Notes: generated from the letters alone by a model not told the origin. 64,000 nt of DNA from Fimenecus sp900545625 (GCA_963931525.1 OZ007023.1:1364001-1428000), one strand, 5' to 3'. Shown: positions 24,534 to 32,809, numbered from the stretch's first letter. Numbers and translations are program-made.

Positions 24534-24932
24534 ATGCGAAAGAAATACAACACGCCCCACCGCAGCCGCGTTGTGAAAACCCGGCTGTCCGAAGATGAGT
24601 ATGCCGACTTCACAGCGCGGCTTGCGCCCTATGGTATCAGCCAGTCCGAATTTCTCCGGCAGGCGATACGGCGGGCGACCATACGCCCGGTTGTCCATGT
24701 GTCGTCGGTCAATGACGAGTTGCTTTCCGCTGTCGGGAAGCTGACAGCCGAGTACGGCAGGATCGGCGGCAACCTCAATCAGATTGCCCGGTATCTGAAC
24801 GAATACGGCGTACCCTACAACACCCTTTCCGGCGAGGTACGCGCCGCCATATCCGACCTTGCCGTCCTCAAGTATGAAGTCCTCAAGAAAGTAGGTGACG
24901 CGGTTGGCAACACTCAAGCATATCAACTCTAA
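24534..24932 (+). CDS. mobC: MobC-like relaxosome accessory protein
   Basis: A 132-residue DNA-binding accessory protein. The N-terminus is basic (RKKYNTPHRSRVVKTRLSEDEYADF) with a ribbon-helix-helix-like segment (GISQSEFLRQAIRRA), and the C-terminus carries the MobC signature IGGNLNQIARYLNEYG near residue 88. MobC melts or bends oriT DNA for the relaxase. It starts at the ATG at 24534 behind AAAGGAGGTCACACC. The reading frame overlaps the relaxase start by 38 bp, a typical tight mob operon. Confidence 0.9.
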   Translation: MRKKYNTPHRSRVVKTRLSEDEYADFTARLAPYGISQSEFLRQAIRRATIRPVVHVSSVNDELLSAVGKLTAEYGRIGGNLNQIARYLNEYGVPYNTLSGEVRAAISDLAVLKYEVLKKVGDAVGNTQAYQL

Positions 24933-26529
24933 AAACGCCGACTACGGAGCCGCCGAGCAATATCTTCTCTTTGAGCATGACGAGTTTACCATGAAGCCCG
25001 TCCTTGATGAAACCGGCAGGCTTATCCCCCGCGAGGACTACCGGCTGTCCACGCTGAACTGCGACGGGGAGGATTTTGCCGTTGCGTGTATGCGGGCCAA
25101 TCTCCGCTATCAGAAAAACCAGCGGCGGGAAGATGTGAAAAGCCACCACTACATCATCAGCTTTGACCCGCGGGACGGGCCGGACAACGGCCTGACCGTA
25201 GACCGGGCGCAGGCGTTGGGGGAACAATTCTGTAAAGAGCATTTTCCCGGCCACCAGGCCCTTGTCTGCACCCACCCGGACGGGCATAACCACAGCGGCA
25301 ACATTCATGTGCATATCGTCATAAACAGCCTGCGGATTGAGGAAGTGCCGTTCCTGCCCTACATGGACAGGCCGGCCGATACGAAAGTCGGCTGCAAGCA
25401 CCGATGTACCGACGCTGCCCTGCGCTACTTCAAATCCGAAGTCATGGAGATGTGCCACCGGGAGGGGCTTTATCAAATCGACCTCTTGAACGGCAGCAAG
25501 AACCGCGTCACCGACCGGGAGTATTGGGCGCAGAAAAAGGGACAGGCCGCGCTGGACAAGCAGAACGCCCCCATGATTGCCGATAGTATCACGCCCCGGC
25601 AGACCAAGTTTGAAACGAACAAGGAGAAGCTGCGGCAGACCCTACGGAAAGCCCTTGCCACCGCCGCCAGCTTTGACGAGTTTTCCTCTCTGTTGCTGCA
25701 GGAGGGTGTGACCGTCAAGGAGAGCCGGGGGCGGCTTTCCTACCTCACGCCGGACAGGACAAAGCCAATTACCGCCCGGAAGCTGGGCGACGATTTTGAC
25801 CGCGCCGCTGTCTTTGCCGTTTTAGAGCAAAACGCCGCCAGAGCAGCCGAAGCGCCAGCCAGATCCCCCGATCCCCCACGCACCATAAAAGACCGCTTGC
25901 AGGTTGCCAGAGCCGAGATAGCCGCCCCGAAACAGGACGGAGTGCAGCGGCTTGTGGACATTGAGCAGAAAATGGCCGAGGGCAAAGGCCGGGGCTATGA
26001 ACGCTGGGCGAAGATACACAATCTGAAGCAGGCCGCCAAAACGCTGTCCGTCTACCAGCAATACGGCTTTACTTCCCCGGAGCAGTTAGAAGCCGCCGTT
26101 GACACCGCCTATCAGAAAATGCGCCAGACCAGCGGCGAACTGAAAGCACTGGAAACGAAGCTGCAAGGGAAAAAGAAGTTGCAGCGGCAGGTGTTGGCCT
26201 ACGCCCAGACCAAGGCCGCCCGCGACGGGCTGCGGGCACAGAAATCCGAGAAAGCCCGCGCCGCATACCGGCAGGCCCATGAGAGCGATTTTATCATAGC
26301 CGACGCAGCAGCCCGGTATTTCAAGGCGCATGGCATTACCAAGCTGCCCGCCCGGAAAGCGTTGCAGGCCGAGATCGAGCAGCTTATCTCCGAGAAAGAC
26401 GGCCTGTATAACACCTATCACGAACAGAAACAGCGGTTCAAGGAGTTGCAGACCGTCAAGCGGAACATCGACCAGATTTTGCGCCGGGACGAGCCGCACC
26501 GCAGAAAGGAGCAGAGCCATGAGCGATAA
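24895..26529 (+). CDS. mobA: relaxase/mobilization nuclease (MobA/VirD2 type)
   Basis: A 544-residue relaxase that nicks oriT and pilots the strand to the recipient. The N-terminal domain carries HYIISFDP near residue 85 and the metal-binding triad in HPDGHNHSGNIHVHIVIN at residues 127-144 (His138/His140 of HxH). The catalytic Tyr is probably Tyr17 or Tyr23 (NADYGAAEQY). The C-terminal half is helical and charged, with long coiled-coil stretches. The start is GTG at 24895 inside mobC, which fits because TTG/ATG alternatives would lose the N-terminal strand. No coupling protein is encoded here. The downstream gene overlaps by 11 bp. Confidence 0.92.
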   Translation: MTRLATLKHINSKNADYGAAEQYLLFEHDEFTMKPVLDETGRLIPREDYRLSTLNCDGEDFAVACMRANLRYQKNQRREDVKSHHYIISFDPRDGPDNGLTVDRAQALGEQFCKEHFPGHQALVCTHPDGHNHSGNIHVHIVINSLRIEEVPFLPYMDRPADTKVGCKHRCTDAALRYFKSEVMEMCHREGLYQIDLLNGSKNRVTDREYWAQKKGQAALDKQNAPMIADSITPRQTKFETNKEKLRQTLRKALATAASFDEFSSLLLQEGVTVKESRGRLSYLTPDRTKPITARKLGDDFDRAAVFAVLEQNAARAAEAPARSPDPPRTIKDRLQVARAEIAAPKQDGVQRLVDIEQKMAEGKGRGYERWAKIHNLKQAAKTLSVYQQYGFTSPEQLEAAVDTAYQKMRQTSGELKALETKLQGKKKLQRQVLAYAQTKAARDGLRAQKSEKARAAYRQAHESDFIIADAAARYFKAHGITKLPARKALQAEIEQLISEKDGLYNTYHEQKQRFKELQTVKRNIDQILRRDEPHRRKEQSHER

Positions 26530-26905
26530 CCTGCCCCACATGGACTACCGCCAGCACCGGCGGGCGCGGCGGCTGGTACATGAGTGCTGTAACTACGATG
26601 AGGGGAACTGCCTGCTATTGGACGACGGGGAGCCTTGCGTGTGCGTCCAGAGCATTTCCTTTTCCCTCATGTGCCACTGGTTCCGTGTGGCTGTCCTGCC
26701 CCTTGACGGGGAGCTGGCCGCAGCCCTCTTGTGCCGGGGAAGCCGGAAACGGTGTGCCGTCTGCGGGGCGGCCTTTGTCCCCAAATCCAACCGGGGAAAA
26801 TACTGCCCCGACTGCGCCGGGCGCATGAAGAAAATCAAAGCCGCCGAGAGAAAGCGGAAACAAAGGCAGAGATGTCACGCTTTAGAGCCTTTCAAACCCG
26901 CATAA
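26519..26905 (+). CDS. cysteine-rich VLP-type zinc-binding protein
   Basis: A 128-residue protein starting at the ATG at 26519 behind AGAAAGGAGCAGAGCC, overlapping the relaxase end. It has two cysteine clusters: an N-terminal one (CCNYDEGNCLLLDDGEPCVCVQ near residue 22) and a C-terminal zinc ribbon (CAVCGAAFV, then CPDCAGRMKKIKAAERKRKQRQR). This is the layout of the 'cysteine-rich VLP' proteins common in Clostridiales mobilizable transposons. Their role is unknown; nucleic-acid binding is likely from the basic tail. Confidence 0.82.
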   Translation: MSDNLPHMDYRQHRRARRLVHECCNYDEGNCLLLDDGEPCVCVQSISFSLMCHWFRVAVLPLDGELAAALLCRGSRKRCAVCGAAFVPKSNRGKYCPDCAGRMKKIKAAERKRKQRQRCHALEPFKPA

Positions 26906-26977
26906 ATCAAGGCTTTTTTCGTGGGTGTCAAAGGGTACGCGATACATTTATCCTTTTCCCCCGGAAACGGCGTTTTA

Positions 26978-27771
26978 ATGCGTGACAATACGCCAAAATC
27001 AACCCGAACACAGGGAGGTGATCCTATCGCTGATTATATCAGGGCAGACACGCGGCTGCCCGCCTATCTGCCGTATCCCCGTTTCCTGCTGAAAATGGAG
27101 ATTTCACAGACCGCCAAGCTGCTGTATTCGCTGCTGTTAGACCGTTCCACCCTCTCCCAGAAAAACAAGTGGCTGGACGACGAGGGCAGGATTTATATTA
27201 TCTATCCCATCGCGGAGATAGCAGAAATACTGGATAAAGGCAGCACCACCATCAAGGGGGCGCTTAATGAACTGGACACGGCGGGGCTGTTGGAACGGGA
27301 ACGGGGCGGCTTCTCCGCACCGAACCGGCTTTATGTCAAAGTACCGCCAGTGCCACAGGTACAGTTTTCAGACCAACTGATGGCCGGAAGTCCGCCCCTC
27401 ATAGAGCCGGAAAACCGTCCTACTGATGGTCAGAAAACCGACCTTATGATGGTCGGAAAACCGTCCCCTAACCAAACTACTATAAACAACCTTACAGAGA
27501 GCCAAACAAAGGGAGTGAGTGGGGGCCGTCCGCGCCCTATGGCCGATATGGAAATATTTTTCTGTCACAGACCGAATACGACGAGTTGCAGGCAGAGTAC
27601 CCTGACAGGCTGGAACGGTTCATCGAGGAAATGAGCCGCTACCTTGCCGCCAACGGGAAAAGCTACCAGAACTATGCCGCCGCCCTGCGGATATGGGCGG
27701 GGAACGACAAAAAGGAAGCCCCTAAAAAGGGCATACCAGACTACTCATGCAAGGAGGGCGAGAGTTTATGA
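26978..27771 (+). pseudogene. RepA_N-type replication initiator with a single-base frameshift
   Basis: The N-terminal part (ADYIRADTRLPAYLPYPRFLL, then ISQTAKLLYSLLLDR and a winged helix ending ELDTAGLLERERGG) is the replication initiator A N-terminal domain found in such elements. From about 27540 the natural continuation (YGRYGNIFLSQTEYDELQAEYPDRLERFIEEM, given here only as a pattern) lies in another frame and runs to a stop at 27771. The uninterrupted frame ends early at 27634. One extra G in the ggggg run near 27518-27522 would restore a single protein of about 264 residues, ending in ATGA overlap with the next gene. The cause is a real one-base deletion or a homopolymer miscall. ATG at 26978 is the best start; an SD-like GGGAGGTGAT lies at about 27013, so an alternative start is possible. 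Confidence 0.75.
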
Positions 27772-28610
27772 AGAATGAAATCAACGCGGTTTTGGAGAAT
27801 ATGACGACCACCATCCCGGAGCCGGAGGACTACACCGGCGAGGACGGTTTACTGTACTGCGGCAAGTGCCGCAAGCCGAAAGAAGCCTATTTTGCGCCGG
27901 ATAAGGCCGCTATCTTCGGGCGCGACCGCCACCCGGCAGAGTGCGACTGCCAGAGAACCGCCCGCGAGGAACGGGAAGCCGCCGAAAAGCGGCGCAGACA
28001 CCTTGACACCGTGGAAGAACTGAAACGCCGGGGCTTTACCGACCCCACCATGCGGGACTGGACTTTCGAGAACGACAACGGCAGGAACCCGCAGACCGGG
28101 CTTGCCCGCCGGTATGTGGAGCATTGGGAAGATATGCGGACAGACAATATCGGCTGCCTGTTCTGGGGCGGCGTAGGCACCGGCAAAAGCTACCTTGCAG
28201 GCTGTATCGCAAACGCCCTCATGGAGAAAGAAATCCCCGTCCGCATGACGAACTTTGCTCTTATCCTCAATGACCTTGCCGCCAGCTTTGAGGGGCGCAA
28301 CGAGTACATTTCCCGCCTTTGTCGTTATCCGCTGCTGATCCTTGACGACTTCGGCATGGAACGCGGGACGGAATACGGGCTGGAACAGGTGTTCAATGTG
28401 ATTGACAGCCGTTACCGCAGCGGCAAGCCGCTGATCGTCACGACCAACCTTACGCTGGACGACCTGCACAACCCGGAGGACACCGCCCATTCCCGGATTT
28501 ATGACCGCCTGCTTTCCATGTGCGTCCCGGTACGCTTTACCGGCGACAACTTCCGGCAGGAAACCGCCAAGCGGAAAATGGAGAGCATGAAGAAACTGAT
28601 TACCGACTGA
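27768..28610 (+). CDS. DnaC/IstB-like AAA+ ATP-binding protein
   Basis: A 280-residue helicase-loader-type ATPase. An N-terminal zinc-binding part (CGKCRKPKEAYF, then CDCQRTAREERE) precedes Walker A WGGVGTGKSYLAG near residue 136, Walker B LLILDDFGMERG near 193 and sensor/Arg-finger region TNLTLDDL, then SRIYDRLLSMCVPV. It starts at the ATG at 27768 (ATGA overlap with the repA frame) behind GGAGGGCGAGAGTTT. With the initiator gene it forms a replication module, suggesting that the excised circle can replicate or be stabilised. Confidence 0.9.
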   Translation: MKNEINAVLENMTTTIPEPEDYTGEDGLLYCGKCRKPKEAYFAPDKAAIFGRDRHPAECDCQRTAREEREAAEKRRRHLDTVEELKRRGFTDPTMRDWTFENDNGRNPQTGLARRYVEHWEDMRTDNIGCLFWGGVGTGKSYLAGCIANALMEKEIPVRMTNFALILNDLAASFEGRNEYISRLCRYPLLILDDFGMERGTEYGLEQVFNVIDSRYRSGKPLIVTTNLTLDDLHNPEDTAHSRIYDRLLSMCVPVRFTGDNFRQETAKRKMESMKKLITD

Positions 28611-28624
28611 AAGGAGTATTGCCT

Positions 28625-28819
28625 ATGGCAGATAACAAGCAGCACGACACCCGCACCACCCGCCGCCCTGACTGTGTGACGGAAATCCGCATGGGCAATT
28701 CCGTCCTTGTCGTGTCCGGCTATTTCAAGAAAGACACCACAACCACAGCCGCCGACAAAATGGCGCGGGTACTGGAAGCGGAAGCCGCTGCTACACAGGA
28801 GCCGACTTATCCGGCGTGA
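28625..28819 (+). CDS. tnpW: TnpW-family transposon-encoded small protein
   Basis: A 64-residue protein with the pattern of TnpW from Tn4451/Tn4453-type elements: RRPDCVTEIRMGNSVLVVSGYFK followed by TTTAADKMARVLEAE. Its role is unknown; family members always travel with this replication/mobilization set. It starts at the ATG at 28625 behind AAAGGAGTATTGCCT, 14 bp after the ATPase stop. Confidence 0.85.
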   Translation: MADNKQHDTRTTRRPDCVTEIRMGNSVLVVSGYFKKDTTTTAADKMARVLEAEAAATQEPTYPA

Positions 28820-28883
28820 ACCGGGGCATGGAAAAGCGGCCATGCCAGGGAGCATGACCGCTGGAACGAAAATCGGAAGTGCT

Positions 28884-29084
28884 TTAGCAATTCTTAATCT
28901 CATTCTCTATAAAATAATTTGCAATTTCAAAGGCTTTTATTCTTCTCTTTGCCAATGTGATTTGTGATTTATAACGCTCGGAATTATCCTTTGATTCAAA
29001 TGTTTTTACTGTTTCTCTTAGCTTGTGCAGAGTTGAATCAATTTGCCTTTTGGCCGCGGTTAATTCATCTATTGTATACTTCAT
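28884..29084 (-). CDS. small helical protein of the element, opposite strand
   Basis: A 66-residue charged helical protein (MKYTIDELTAAKRQIDSTLHK, then ITLAKRRIKAFEIANYFIENEI) starting at 29084 behind AAAGGAGAAAAC. It is the only minus-strand gene in the element and faces the serine recombinase gene divergently. Size, charge and place next to the recombinase would suit a regulator or a directionality factor, but no motif proves it. Confidence 0.6.
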   Translation of the reverse strand: MKYTIDELTAAKRQIDSTLHKLRETVKTFESKDNSERYKSQITLAKRRIKAFEIANYFIENEIKNC

Positions 29085-29309
29085 GTTTTCTCCTTTAACT
29101 TCTGATTTTTTTGTTAAATCAGAGTATACCACGGAGTTATGAACTTTTCTACTGCAAATATGGGACGACAACCCATACCATAAAAATCGGAAAATTGAAA
29201 AGCTGTAAAGAAGCAAATTTAACGCTTTTGCCGCTGTACAGCCCCCGCCGTTCCGTGGTACAATGAAACCACGGAATAGTGGGGCTGGCTGTCGGAAACG
29301 GAGGATTTT
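29085..29309. other. divergent promoter region between the small gene and the recombinase
   Basis: AT-rich region of 225 bp. It contains an inverted repeat built on ttccgtggta..accacggaa at about 29250-29275, just upstream of the recombinase, which looks like an operator. Confidence 0.45.
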
Positions 29310-30926
29310 ATGTTAAGACAAGCCACCCAAAACCTCATTACCGCCCTTTATCCGAGATTGTCCCATGAGGACGAATTGCAAGGCGAGAGTAATTCCATAT
29401 CGAACCAAAAAAGGATACTCGAAGCCTTTGCAAAACAGAATGGCTTTACCAACCTGCGCTGGTACACCGACGACGGCTATTCCGGCGCGAACTTTCAAAG
29501 GCCCGGTTTTCAAGCCATGCTTGCAGACATTGAAGCCGGGAAAGTGGGTACGGTCATCGTCAAGGACATGAGCCGGTTAGGGCGAAACTACTTGCAGGTA
29601 GGGTTTTACACGGAAATGCTGTTCCCTCAAAAGGGTGTGCGTTTTATCGCTGTCAACGATAATGTGGACAGTGCCAGCGAGGGCATGGACAACGATTTTA
29701 CCCCGCTGCGAAATCTGTTCAATGAATGGCTGGTGAGAGATACGAGCAAGAAAATCAAGGCAGTGAAAAAGTCAAAAGGCATGAGCGGCAAGCCTGTTAC
29801 CAGCAAGCCGGTTTACGGCTATGTGATGGACGAGGACGAGAATTTTATTATAGACGAGGAAGCCGCCCCGGTGGTGCAGCAGATTTACCAGCTTTGCCTT
29901 GCCGGGAACGGCCCGACCAAGATTGCCCGTATGCTGACGGAGCAGCAAATCCCCACGCCGGGGACGCTGGAATATCAGCGGACAGGCAGCACCCGCCGTT
30001 ATCACCCAGGCTATGAGTGCAAATGGGCGACCAACACCGTCGTTCATATCCTCGAAAACCGAGAGTACACCGGATGTCTGGTGAACTTCAAAACGGAAAA
30101 GCCTTCTTATAAGGTCAAGCACAGCATAGAGAACCCCGTCGAGAAGCAGGCCATTTTCGAGAACCACCATGAGCCGATCATCGACAAGGAAACATGGGAA
30201 CGGGTGCAGGAGTTACGCAAACAGCGCAAACGCCCGAACCGCTACGATGAAGTGGGGCTGTTCTCCGGGATTTTGTTCTGCGCCGACTGCGGCCATGTGC
30301 TGTATCAGCAGCGGTATCAGAACAAAGACCGCAAACAGGACTGCTACATCTGCGGCAGCTACAAGAAGCGCACCCGCAACTGTACGGCGCACTTTATCCG
30401 CACCGATCTGTTGACCGCTGGTGTCCTGGCAAATCTCCGGCAAGTGACCGAATACGCAGCCAAGCATGAGAGCCGGTTTGTGAAACTACTTGTCCAGCAG
30501 AACGAGATCGGCGGCAAGCGAAAGACCGCCGCAGCCATCAAGCAGCTTGAACAGGCGCAGGAACGCATTTCTGAAATCAGCCGCATTATCAAGCGGCTGT
30601 ATGAGGACAATGTAAACGGCAAAATCAGCGATGAGCGTTTCATGGAACTGTCGGCTGACTACGAAGCCGAGCAAGCGGAGCTGAAAAAGAGAGCCGCCGC
30701 CCTGCAAGCCGAACTGGACAAGTCACAGGCAGCTACCGTCAACGCCGAGAAATTTATGGGCATTGTCCGCAAGCACCTTGCCTTTGAAGAACTGACCCCC
30801 ACTCTCTTGCGGGAAATGATCGAGAAAATTGTGGTGCATGAGTGCAGCTATGATGAGAACGGCACCCGCAGGCAGGACATTGAGATTTATTACAGCTTTG
30901 TCGGCAAGATTGACTTGCCCGAATAA
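29310..30926 (+). CDS. large serine recombinase (TnpX/integrase type)
   Basis: A 538-residue site-specific recombinase expected to excise and integrate the element. The resolvase domain begins with ALYPRLSHEDE, giving the nucleophile Ser18, followed by YTDDGYSGANFQRPGF and KDMSRLGRNYLQVG. The recombinase domain contains KPVYGYVMDEDENFIID and PTKIARMLTEQQIPTP. The zinc beta ribbon has CADCG (about residue 330), then CYICGSYKKRTRNC. A coiled coil (KQLEQAQERISEISRIIKR) precedes the C-terminus. Such enzymes use a two-base core. It starts at the ATG at 29310 behind CGGAGGATTTT. It is shorter than Tn4451 TnpX (about 700 residues) but complete by domain content. Confidence 0.95.
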   Translation: MLRQATQNLITALYPRLSHEDELQGESNSISNQKRILEAFAKQNGFTNLRWYTDDGYSGANFQRPGFQAMLADIEAGKVGTVIVKDMSRLGRNYLQVGFYTEMLFPQKGVRFIAVNDNVDSASEGMDNDFTPLRNLFNEWLVRDTSKKIKAVKKSKGMSGKPVTSKPVYGYVMDEDENFIIDEEAAPVVQQIYQLCLAGNGPTKIARMLTEQQIPTPGTLEYQRTGSTRRYHPGYECKWATNTVVHILENREYTGCLVNFKTEKPSYKVKHSIENPVEKQAIFENHHEPIIDKETWERVQELRKQRKRPNRYDEVGLFSGILFCADCGHVLYQQRYQNKDRKQDCYICGSYKKRTRNCTAHFIRTDLLTAGVLANLRQVTEYAAKHESRFVKLLVQQNEIGGKRKTAAAIKQLEQAQERISEISRIIKRLYEDNVNGKISDERFMELSADYEAEQAELKKRAAALQAELDKSQAATVNAEKFMGIVRKHLAFEELTPTLLREMIEKIVVHECSYDENGTRRQDIEIYYSFVGKIDLPE

Positions 30927-30934
30927 CCGCCCGA

Positions 30935-30967
30935 CCTATCCGACACAATGGCCAAGTGTCGGATAGG
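30935..30967. terminator. hairpin after the recombinase gene
   Basis: The perfect 12-bp arms cctatccgacac and gtgtcggatagg enclose a 9-nt loop, with a tttttt run 10 bp further on. It could stop read-out from the element into the ABC-F gene or mark the recombinase-binding end. Confidence 0.6.
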
Positions 30968-31016
30968 AACGGCAAAATTTTTTGCACTTCTATTGCTTCT
31001 TTATCACACATAAGCA

Positions 31017-31024
31017 AAAACAAG
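31017..31024 (+). repeat. candidate right attachment repeat
   Basis: The second copy of aaaacaag (see 19876-19883). The sequence beyond it is the ribosome-binding site and leader peptide of the host ABC-F gene. Confidence 0.4.
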
Positions 31025-31206
31025 GGAGATGAAAGGATGCGCAATTTTTCCTGCTGAATGTCCGGCACGCGACTTGCGGGCTTATGCCCGTGGTTCGGTG
31101 TGCTTTGTCGCAGGAAAAATGTCGTGTCCGCCCGTGTGAAAGCGGGAATTTGCCCCTTTGTGCGCAATTTCGGGCCGCAGACTTTTGCCTGCGGCCCGAT
31201 TTTTTC
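31022..31206 (+). promoter_or_regulatory. antibiotic-responsive attenuator leader of the ABC-F gene
   Basis: AAGGGAG at 31022-31028 precedes a six-codon ORF, MRNFSC, at 31037-31057. The ORF sequence atttttcctgc (31044-31054) is perfectly complementary to gcaggaaaaat (31110-31120), with a smaller hairpin cgggc/gcccg between them. A strong intrinsic terminator follows: cgggccgcag (31171-31180) pairs with ctgcggcccg (31189-31198) and is followed by attttttc, ending 17 bp before the ABC-F start codon. This is the architecture of ribosome-mediated attenuators of ABC-F and Erm-type genes, in which drug-stalled ribosomes on the leader peptide change the fold and allow read-through. The mechanism is inferred; the elements are directly visible. 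Confidence 0.8.
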
Positions 31207-31222
31207 GCGAAAGGGGATCTTT

Positions 31223-32716
31223 ATGTCTCAAATCGATGTGCGCCATCTGACTTTTTCCTATGACGGTGCATTTACGCCTGTGTTCTCCGACGTTTCCTTT
31301 CGGCTGGATACCGATTGGCGTCTCGGCTTTGTCGGGCGCAACGGCCGCGGGAAAACCACCTTTTTAAAGCTGCTGACGGGTGAACTGCCTGCGGGAAATG
31401 CGATCCAAAGCAGCGTACCGTTTGCGCGCTTCCCGATCGATGTGCCTGATTCGAGTTGTTCGGTCAGCGAATTATATACCCTTGTGCCCGGTGCGGAATT
31501 GTGGGAACTCGAGCGTGAACTGCGGCTGCTCGGACTCACAGAGGATGCGCTCGAGCGTCCCTATGTCTCGCTTTCCGGCGGGGAGCGCACCAAGGTGCAG
31601 GTCGCGTTGCTGTTCCTGCACGAGGGCAGCTTTTGCCTGCTCGACGAGCCGACCAATCACTTAGACCGCGCCGCGCGGAAAAAGCTCGGCGCATATCTGC
31701 GCAGCAAAAAGGGTTTTATTCTGGTCTCGCATGACCGCACGCTGCTGGATCAATGCACCGATCACACGCTTGCGATCAATAAAACCGGTATCGAGGTGCA
31801 GAAGGGCAGCTTTTCGGTATGGTTTGCCCAAAAGGAACAGCGAGACCGCCGAGAAGCTGCGGAAAACGAAAAACTTACGCAAGAGATTGCGCGGCTTAAC
31901 GACGCCGCACGCCGCGCCGCAGGATGGTCGGCGCAGGTGGAAAAAAGCAAAAAGGGGACGCGCAATTCCGGCGTGCGCCCCGACCGCGGCTATATCGGGC
32001 ATAAGTCCGCCAAAATGATGCAGCGTGCAAAGTCGATCGAAAGCCGAAAATCTGCGGCGGCGCAGGAAAAAGCCGCGCTGCTGCACGATGTGGAGACCGC
32101 AGAAGCACTGCGGCTGCACGTGCTGCCGTTCCCGAAAACGCGCTTGGCAGAATTCGACCGCGTTGCCGTGCAATTCGGCGAACGCCCCGTATGTGCGCCT
32201 GTACGCTTTTCGGTGATGCGCGGCGACAAGATCGCCTTGGAGGGCGGAAACGGCGCAGGAAAAAGCAGCCTTCTCAAACTCCTGCTTGGTGAAAATATCC
32301 CGCACACGGGCAACGTTTTTGTTCCCGAGGGCTTGAAGATCGCCTATCTCCCGCAGGAAAGCGAGGGACTGTCGGGTACGCTGTCCGATTATATCGCTGG
32401 CATCGGCGCGGATGAAACGCTTTGCAAGACCATTTTGCGCAAACTTGATTTTTCGCGTGAGCAGTTTTCCGTCCGCCTTGAAAATGCCTCTGCGGGGCAG
32501 AAAAAGAAAGTACAGCTTGCCGCCTGCCTGTCGCTGCCGGCGCATTTGTTCATTTTGGACGAGCCGCTCAATTACATGGATATCTGGTCGCGCATGCAGC
32601 TTGAAACGCTGTTTCGGGAAAGCGAGGCGACCGTGCTGTTTGTCGAGCACGATGCGGCATTTTGTTCCGCAGTCGCCACCGAAACGATTCGCCTGACACC
32701 GCCCGCAAAAACCTGA
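31223..32716 (+). CDS. ABC-F ribosomal protection protein, Lsa/CplR-like
   Basis: A 497-residue soluble twin-ATPase of the ABC-F family without membrane segments. ABC1 has Walker A GRNGRGKTT near residue 38, signature LSGGERTK near 116 and LLDEPTNHLD. The linker KEQRDRREAAENEKLTQEI, with ARRAAGWSAQVEKSKK, is the antibiotic-resistance-domain type. ABC2 has GGNGAGKSS near 340, a variant signature ASAGQKKKVQ and ILDEPLNYMD. These features match the Lsa/CplR group that protects against lincosamides, streptogramin A and pleuromutilins. The attenuator leader supports an antibiotic-resistance role over a housekeeping one. The exact spectrum is not readable. The start is ATG at 31223 behind AAAGGGGATCTT. 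Confidence 0.9.
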   Translation: MSQIDVRHLTFSYDGAFTPVFSDVSFRLDTDWRLGFVGRNGRGKTTFLKLLTGELPAGNAIQSSVPFARFPIDVPDSSCSVSELYTLVPGAELWELERELRLLGLTEDALERPYVSLSGGERTKVQVALLFLHEGSFCLLDEPTNHLDRAARKKLGAYLRSKKGFILVSHDRTLLDQCTDHTLAINKTGIEVQKGSFSVWFAQKEQRDRREAAENEKLTQEIARLNDAARRAAGWSAQVEKSKKGTRNSGVRPDRGYIGHKSAKMMQRAKSIESRKSAAAQEKAALLHDVETAEALRLHVLPFPKTRLAEFDRVAVQFGERPVCAPVRFSVMRGDKIALEGGNGAGKSSLLKLLLGENIPHTGNVFVPEGLKIAYLPQESEGLSGTLSDYIAGIGADETLCKTILRKLDFSREQFSVRLENASAGQKKKVQLAACLSLPAHLFILDEPLNYMDIWSRMQLETLFRESEATVLFVEHDAAFCSAVATETIRLTPPAKT

Positions 32717-32809
32717 AAAACCTGTGCGAAAACGGTTGCCCGAATGTAAGAAATATGATACAATATCTTGAAAAATAATGGCATGAAATACATATAAGGG
32801 GATAGGCAT

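Larger units (their letters stand above)
19876..31024 (+). mobile_element. tet(W)-bearing integrative and mobilizable element, serine-recombinase type
   Basis: This segment of about 11.1 kb contains tet(W), a methyltransferase, Tn916-like orf7/orf8 homologues, mobC, a relaxase, a Cys-rich VLP protein, a replication initiator, a DnaC-like ATPase, a TnpW-like protein and a large serine recombinase at the right end. The module order resembles Tn4451/Tn4453-type mobilizable transposons fused to a tetracycline-resistance cargo. No coupling protein, VirB4 or other secretion gene is present, so transfer would need a helper. The boundaries are inferred: the shared octamer aaaacaag at 19876-19883 and 31017-31024 is the best direct repeat I can find near both junctions, and its join rebuilds a sensible host leader. 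The exact ends are uncertain by tens of bases. Confidence 0.8.

Noticed and set aside
28499..28903. 134-codon minus-strand frame over tnpW
   Set aside because: Shadow of the DnaC-like and TnpW genes; no SD, and the plus-strand products are recognisable.
19876..31024. Conjugative transposon (self-transmissible)
   Set aside because: Only mobilization genes are present; no coupling ATPase, VirB4-like or membrane-channel genes.
31661..32809. 382-codon open frame opposite the ABC-F gene
   Set aside because: Complement of an intact ABC-F gene; no recognisable domain.
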